Assembly (NCBI GenBank): GCA_905372155.1
Contig: CAJPNZ010000032.1
Location: 1 to 27,458 of the forward strand
Direction of reading: 5' to 3'
Length of the DNA stretch: 27,458 nucleotides
From: Propionibacteriaceae bacterium
GTDB taxonomy: Bacteria > Actinomycetota > Actinomycetes > Propionibacteriales > Propionibacteriaceae
Part shown: positions 23,384 through 27,458 of the stretch, in pieces
How the letters are laid out: the number at the start of each line of letters is the position of its first letter
Numbering within the stretch: position 1 is the stretch's first letter
Position numbers and translations under genes: made by a program
The notes under the pieces: generated by a model
Database searches by the model: none
What the model saw: the letters and a program-made list of their open reading frames with translations, nothing else
Told to the model about the DNA's origin: nothing

Positions 23384-25063
23384 ATGAATGAGCCGGGTGT
23401 CCCGAACAATTTCATCACCGATGCCATCCGCCGCGACAACGAGGCGGGAACCCACGGTGGCAGGGTCCAGACCCGGTTCCCACCCGAACCCAACGGTTTC
23501 CTCCACGTCGGTCACGCCAAGGCCATCGTCGTGGACTTCGGCACCGCCGAGGACTTTGGTGGCTCCTGCATGCTGCGTCTCGACGACACCAATCCGGAAA
23601 CCGAGGAGGAGGCCTTCGTCAACTCCATCGTCGAGGACATCGAGTGGCTGGGCTACGAACCCTCTGAGGTGCGCCACGCCTCCGACTACTTCGAGGCCCT
23701 CCACGACTGGGCCGTGCAGCTCATCGAGAAGGGCCTGGCCTACGTCGACGACCAGGACGGCGAGACCATTTCGGCCACCCGGGGGTCCTTCAACACCCCC
23801 GGCGTCGAATCGCCGTTCCGCAACCGCAGCGTCGCGGAGAACCTCGGCCTGTTCGAGAGGATGCGCGCCGGGGAGTTTCCCGACGGCTCGCGGGTGCTGC
23901 GGGCGAAGATCGACATGGCGCACGAGAACATGCAGCTGCGCGACCCCGTGATGTACCGCATCCGCAACGTCGCGCACCACCGCACGGGTGAGGCGTGGTC
24001 GATCTACCCCACCTACGACTGGGCCCACGGTCAGTCCGACGCCATCGAGGGCGTCACACATTCCATCTGTACCCTCGAGTTCGAATCCCACCGCCCCCTC
24101 TACGACTGGTTCCTGGAGCAGCTCGAGGTTCCCACTCCCCCGCGCCAGTACGAGTTCGCGCGCCTGGAGCTGACCCACACCGTCACGTCCAAGCGCCGCT
24201 TGGCGAAACTGGTCGCGGACGGCGTCGTGGACGGCTGGGACGATCCGCGGATGCCGACCATCCGGGGGCTGCGGCGGCGCGGCTACCCGGCGGCCGCCAT
24301 CCGGGCTTTCTGCCGCGAGGTGGGCACCACCCGCACCAATTCCCGCAAGGCCATCGAGGAGCTGGAGAGCTACGTGCGTCGCACGCTGAATGCGACCGCG
24401 CAGCGCCGGATGGCCGTCACCCGGCCCTTGAAGCTGACCCTGCTGGACTGGCCCACCGGCCCCGACGGCGGCCCGCTGGTCGAGTGGTTCGAGGTGGTCA
24501 ACAACCCGGAGAACCCGGATGATGGCACCCGTCTGGTGCCGTTCACCGGGGAGCTGTGGATCGAGCAGGACGATTTCCGGGAGGTTCCGCCGCCGAAGTA
24601 CTTCCGCCTCTCCCCCGGCCGTGAGGTCAGGTTGCGTGGCGCCTATCTGGTAACCGCCCGCGACGTGGTCAAGGACGAGGCGGGCAACGTCGTCGAGGTG
24701 CGTTGCAGCTTCGACCCGGAGTCCCGGGGCGGCACCCCCGCCGACGGCCGGAAGGTGAAGTCGACGATGCACTGGGTCTCGGCCCCGCACGCCCTGGACG
24801 CCACCGTCGCTCTGTACGACAGGCTGTTCACCGCCGAGGCCCCCGGGGAACGCACCGGCGAGGCGCTCGACGACCTCAACCCCGCATCCCGCGAGCTGCT
24901 CACCGACGCGAAGGTGGAGCCCGCCCTGGCGGATGCCGCCCCGGGTGAGGTGGTGCAGTTCGAGCGGCTCGGATACTTTGCCGTCGACGACCACACCCCG
25001 CTGCTGTTCCACCGCACGGTGGGGCTGCGGGACGAGTGGGTCAGCATTCAGAAACGCGGCTGA
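23384..25063 (+). CDS. glnS: Glutaminyl-tRNA synthetase
   Basis: A 559-residue class I synthetase charging tRNA-Gln directly. FPPEPNGFLHVGHA (32-45) carries the HIGH-type motif HVGH and the proline-glutamate pair that distinguishes GlnRS from GluRS. The KMSKS-type loop is VTSKRRL (267-273). The C-terminal anticodon-binding beta barrels cover about 340-555, including LRGAYLVTARDVVKDEAGNV and KVKSTMHWVSAPHA. The length is normal for bacterial GlnRS. Most actinobacteria lack this enzyme and make Gln-tRNA with GatCAB, so it is a notable accessory gene here. It is followed by the channel gene. Confidence 0.95.
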   Translation: MNEPGVPNNFITDAIRRDNEAGTHGGRVQTRFPPEPNGFLHVGHAKAIVVDFGTAEDFGGSCMLRLDDTNPETEEEAFVNSIVEDIEWLGYEPSEVRHASDYFEALHDWAVQLIEKGLAYVDDQDGETISATRGSFNTPGVESPFRNRSVAENLGLFERMRAGEFPDGSRVLRAKIDMAHENMQLRDPVMYRIRNVAHHRTGEAWSIYPTYDWAHGQSDAIEGVTHSICTLEFESHRPLYDWFLEQLEVPTPPRQYEFARLELTHTVTSKRRLAKLVADGVVDGWDDPRMPTIRGLRRRGYPAAAIRAFCREVGTTRTNSRKAIEELESYVRRTLNATAQRRMAVTRPLKLTLLDWPTGPDGGPLVEWFEVVNNPENPDDGTRLVPFTGELWIEQDDFREVPPPKYFRLSPGREVRLRGAYLVTARDVVKDEAGNVVEVRCSFDPESRGGTPADGRKVKSTMHWVSAPHALDATVALYDRLFTAEAPGERTGEALDDLNPASRELLTDAKVEPALADAAPGEVVQFERLGYFAVDDHTPLLFHRTVGLRDEWVSIQKRG

Positions 25064-25088
25064 AAGCTCACCCGCAGGAAGCAGCGGC

Positions 25089-25094
25089 TACGGT
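25089..25094 (+). promoter_or_regulatory. -10 box of the mscS-like gene
   Basis: TACGGT lies 7 nt before the ATG at 25102, giving a likely leaderless mRNA. No clear -35 is seen. Confidence 0.35.
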
Positions 25095-25101
25095 TGTCTG
25101 C

Positions 25102-26370
25102 ATGCTTCCCACCGACGAAACCGCCACCGAAGTGGCCCTGGACCTGTTGACCGTTCTCGGATACGCGGCCGTCGGGTTCCTCGCGGGCGTCGTCGTCTCC
25201 GTGATCATCTCGATCATCATGCGGCAACTGGCCCGCCACCAGGAGGACCTGGGTTTCCTCAGCCGGAACCTGCGGCTCCCCCAGCGCCTCATCCTGACCG
25301 TCTTCGGCACCGGCATGGGGGTGCTGTTCGCCAGCGCCCCCACCCCGTGGCAGGCGGCGCCCTCGTGGCGGGCGAACTTCGAGCACCTTTTCCTGATCGT
25401 GATGATCTTCGCCGCCGCATACGGCATGACGGGGGTCATCAGGACCATCGAGGACGCCATCCTCGCCCGCAAGAAGAACGCCCGGGAGACCCCGCAGTTC
25501 CGGCGCATCCGCACCCAGATGCAGGTCATCGCCCGGGTGCTGATCGGGGTGGTCTGGATCGGGGCCACCGCCGGAGCACTGCTCACCTTCGACCAGTTCC
25601 GGGCCATTGGAACCTCCCTGCTGGCCTCCGCCGGTCTGGTCTCGCTGGTCGCCGGTCTCGCGGCGCAGTCGTCTCTCACGAACGTCTTCGCCGGGCTCCA
25701 GATCGCCTTCACCGGTTCCCTGCGCGTCGGCGACATCGTTGTCACGGACGACAACCAGGGAACCGTCGAGGAGATCACCCTCACCTATGTGGTGTTGAGG
25801 AGCTGGGACGAGCGGCGCTGGATCGTGCCGTCGACGCTGTTCACCACGAAAACCTTCGAGAACTGGAGCCGGGAGGAACCGCGACAAACGGGAGTCATCG
25901 AGTTCGACCTGGACTGGCTGGTTCCCGTGGAGGCCATGCGGATCGAGCTGCTGCGCCTGGTCAAGACCACGGACCTGTGGGACGGCCGCACCGTCGCCCT
26001 CCAGGTCATGGACGCCACGGGAGGCTCGGTCCGGGTTCGTGCCGTCGTCTCCGCAACGAACTCCAGCAGGTTGTTCGAGCTTCGCTGCTTGCTGCGCGAA
26101 CAGCTCATCAACTGGTTGCAGACCCAGGCGGTCTACGCTCTTCCTCGCACCCGCCTGGAGCCGGACACCACCACCGCTCCTCCCCGGGAGCAGCGCCAGG
26201 ACTTCGTCGAGCAGGTCAAGGCCGACTGGGAGGCCGAGCAGGCCAACGAGCAGGAGACCCAGCTCCTGCCGCCAACAGAAAGCTCCGAACACAACAACGA
26301 TGACAAGAACCAGCAGCATTCCGGGGGACGACTCGGCTGGTTGAAGGCCTTCCGCCATTCCATCGGTTGA
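25102..26370 (+). CDS. MscS-family mechanosensitive ion channel
   Basis: A 422-residue membrane protein. Hydrophobic segments lie at about 13-38, 62-78, 95-112 and 140-162, and the pore helix is at about 170-205. The pore-lining stretch SLVAGLAAQSSLTNVFAGLQ (about 181-200) and the following FTGSLRVGDIVV beta domain are family hallmarks. MscS channels release solutes on hypo-osmotic shock. The C-terminal roughly 60 residues are Gln/Glu/Asn-rich and low in complexity, probably a disordered cytosolic tail. ATG 25102 is chosen on the TACGGT box 7 nt upstream; the open frame extends into glnS only by chance. Confidence 0.92.
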   Translation: MLPTDETATEVALDLLTVLGYAAVGFLAGVVVSVIISIIMRQLARHQEDLGFLSRNLRLPQRLILTVFGTGMGVLFASAPTPWQAAPSWRANFEHLFLIVMIFAAAYGMTGVIRTIEDAILARKKNARETPQFRRIRTQMQVIARVLIGVVWIGATAGALLTFDQFRAIGTSLLASAGLVSLVAGLAAQSSLTNVFAGLQIAFTGSLRVGDIVVTDDNQGTVEEITLTYVVLRSWDERRWIVPSTLFTTKTFENWSREEPRQTGVIEFDLDWLVPVEAMRIELLRLVKTTDLWDGRTVALQVMDATGGSVRVRAVVSATNSSRLFELRCLLREQLINWLQTQAVYALPRTRLEPDTTTAPPREQRQDFVEQVKADWEAEQANEQETQLLPPTESSEHNNDDKNQQHSGGRLGWLKAFRHSIG

Positions 26371-26472
26371 CCCGTTCCCCGAAGAAACTCGCTGCCGACT
26401 CCAGACGTGTCCCTGCTGGCTTGACGTTTATGGGACGGACCCAACCAGAGCTTCCTCGACTACACGGAACGC

Positions 26473-26506
26473 GGGAGGGGCCCGCACGAATGTGCGGGCC
26501 CCTCCC
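26473..26506. terminator. Strong bidirectional terminator between mscS-like gene and tuf
   Basis: A perfect 15-bp G/C stem (26473-26487 and 26492-26506) with a GAAT loop. On the plus strand it is followed by TGTTGTCTGT. It lies 20 nt after the tuf stop codon and about 100 nt after the channel gene stop, and can end both transcripts. It isolates tuf from the S10 operon. Confidence 0.85.
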
Positions 26507-26526
26507 TGTTGTCTGTCAGACGAGGG

Positions 26527-27458
<932 letters not shown>

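Noticed and set aside
22889..25012. A 707-codon minus-strand frame opposite glnS
   Set aside because: Antisense to an intact GlnRS with all motifs; a GC-driven shadow.
25048..26358. A 436-codon minus-strand frame opposite the MscS-type gene
   Set aside because: Low-complexity Gly/Asp/Gln translation, antisense to a well-supported channel gene.

Overview
The window is high-GC DNA from an actinobacterium. The evidence is very G/C-rich third positions, Mycobacterium-like breaks in the ribosomal protein gene order, probable leaderless starts (TAnnnT -10 boxes 6-8 nt before the start codon) and actinobacterial protein sequences. A member of the Propionibacteriales/Propionibacteriaceae is my best guess, but this is inference, not proof.

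The core is the minus-strand S10 operon (5272-10593): rpsJ, rplC, rplD, rplW, rplB, rpsS, rplV, rpsC, rplP, rpmC, rpsQ, tightly spaced or overlapping. It has a convincing promoter at 10828-10856 and a terminator at 5235-5258. The 5'-truncated tuf gene (26527 to the right edge, minus strand) belongs to the preceding str operon. About 16 kb of accessory genes lies between tuf and rpsJ. A second accessory block follows rpsQ, where rplN would normally continue the cluster.

Left block (1-5202, minus strand): an OmpR-type response regulator, its membrane sensor kinase, an ABC ATPase and a large FtsX/MacB-like permease. The permease reading frame is broken by an apparent one-base shift near 1975.

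Middle block (10870-21001): a NarL-type regulator with a kinase that has no membrane segments (minus strand), divergent from an ABC ATPase plus FtsX-type permease (plus strand). Next comes a convergent three-gene ABC-2 exporter (minus strand). Then comes a four-gene polar amino acid uptake operon (plus strand) whose binding protein looks like the cyst(e)ine-binding type.

Right block (21319-26370): gltX (minus strand) divergent from a DUF4112 membrane protein, followed by glnS and an MscS-family channel.

The most interesting signal is upstream of the amino acid uptake operon. A good promoter (TTGACT, 18 nt, TAGTGT) fires almost exactly on the ATG of a 27-codon ORF that contains Cys-Arg-Cys. 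This ORF is followed by a cluster of self-complementary CCGG segments and a terminator-like hairpin with a T-rich tail, and then by the operon. I read it as a leaderless cysteine-sensing leader peptide controlling a cyst(e)ine importer by attenuation. No tRNA, rRNA, CRISPR array, prophage or insertion sequence was recognised.
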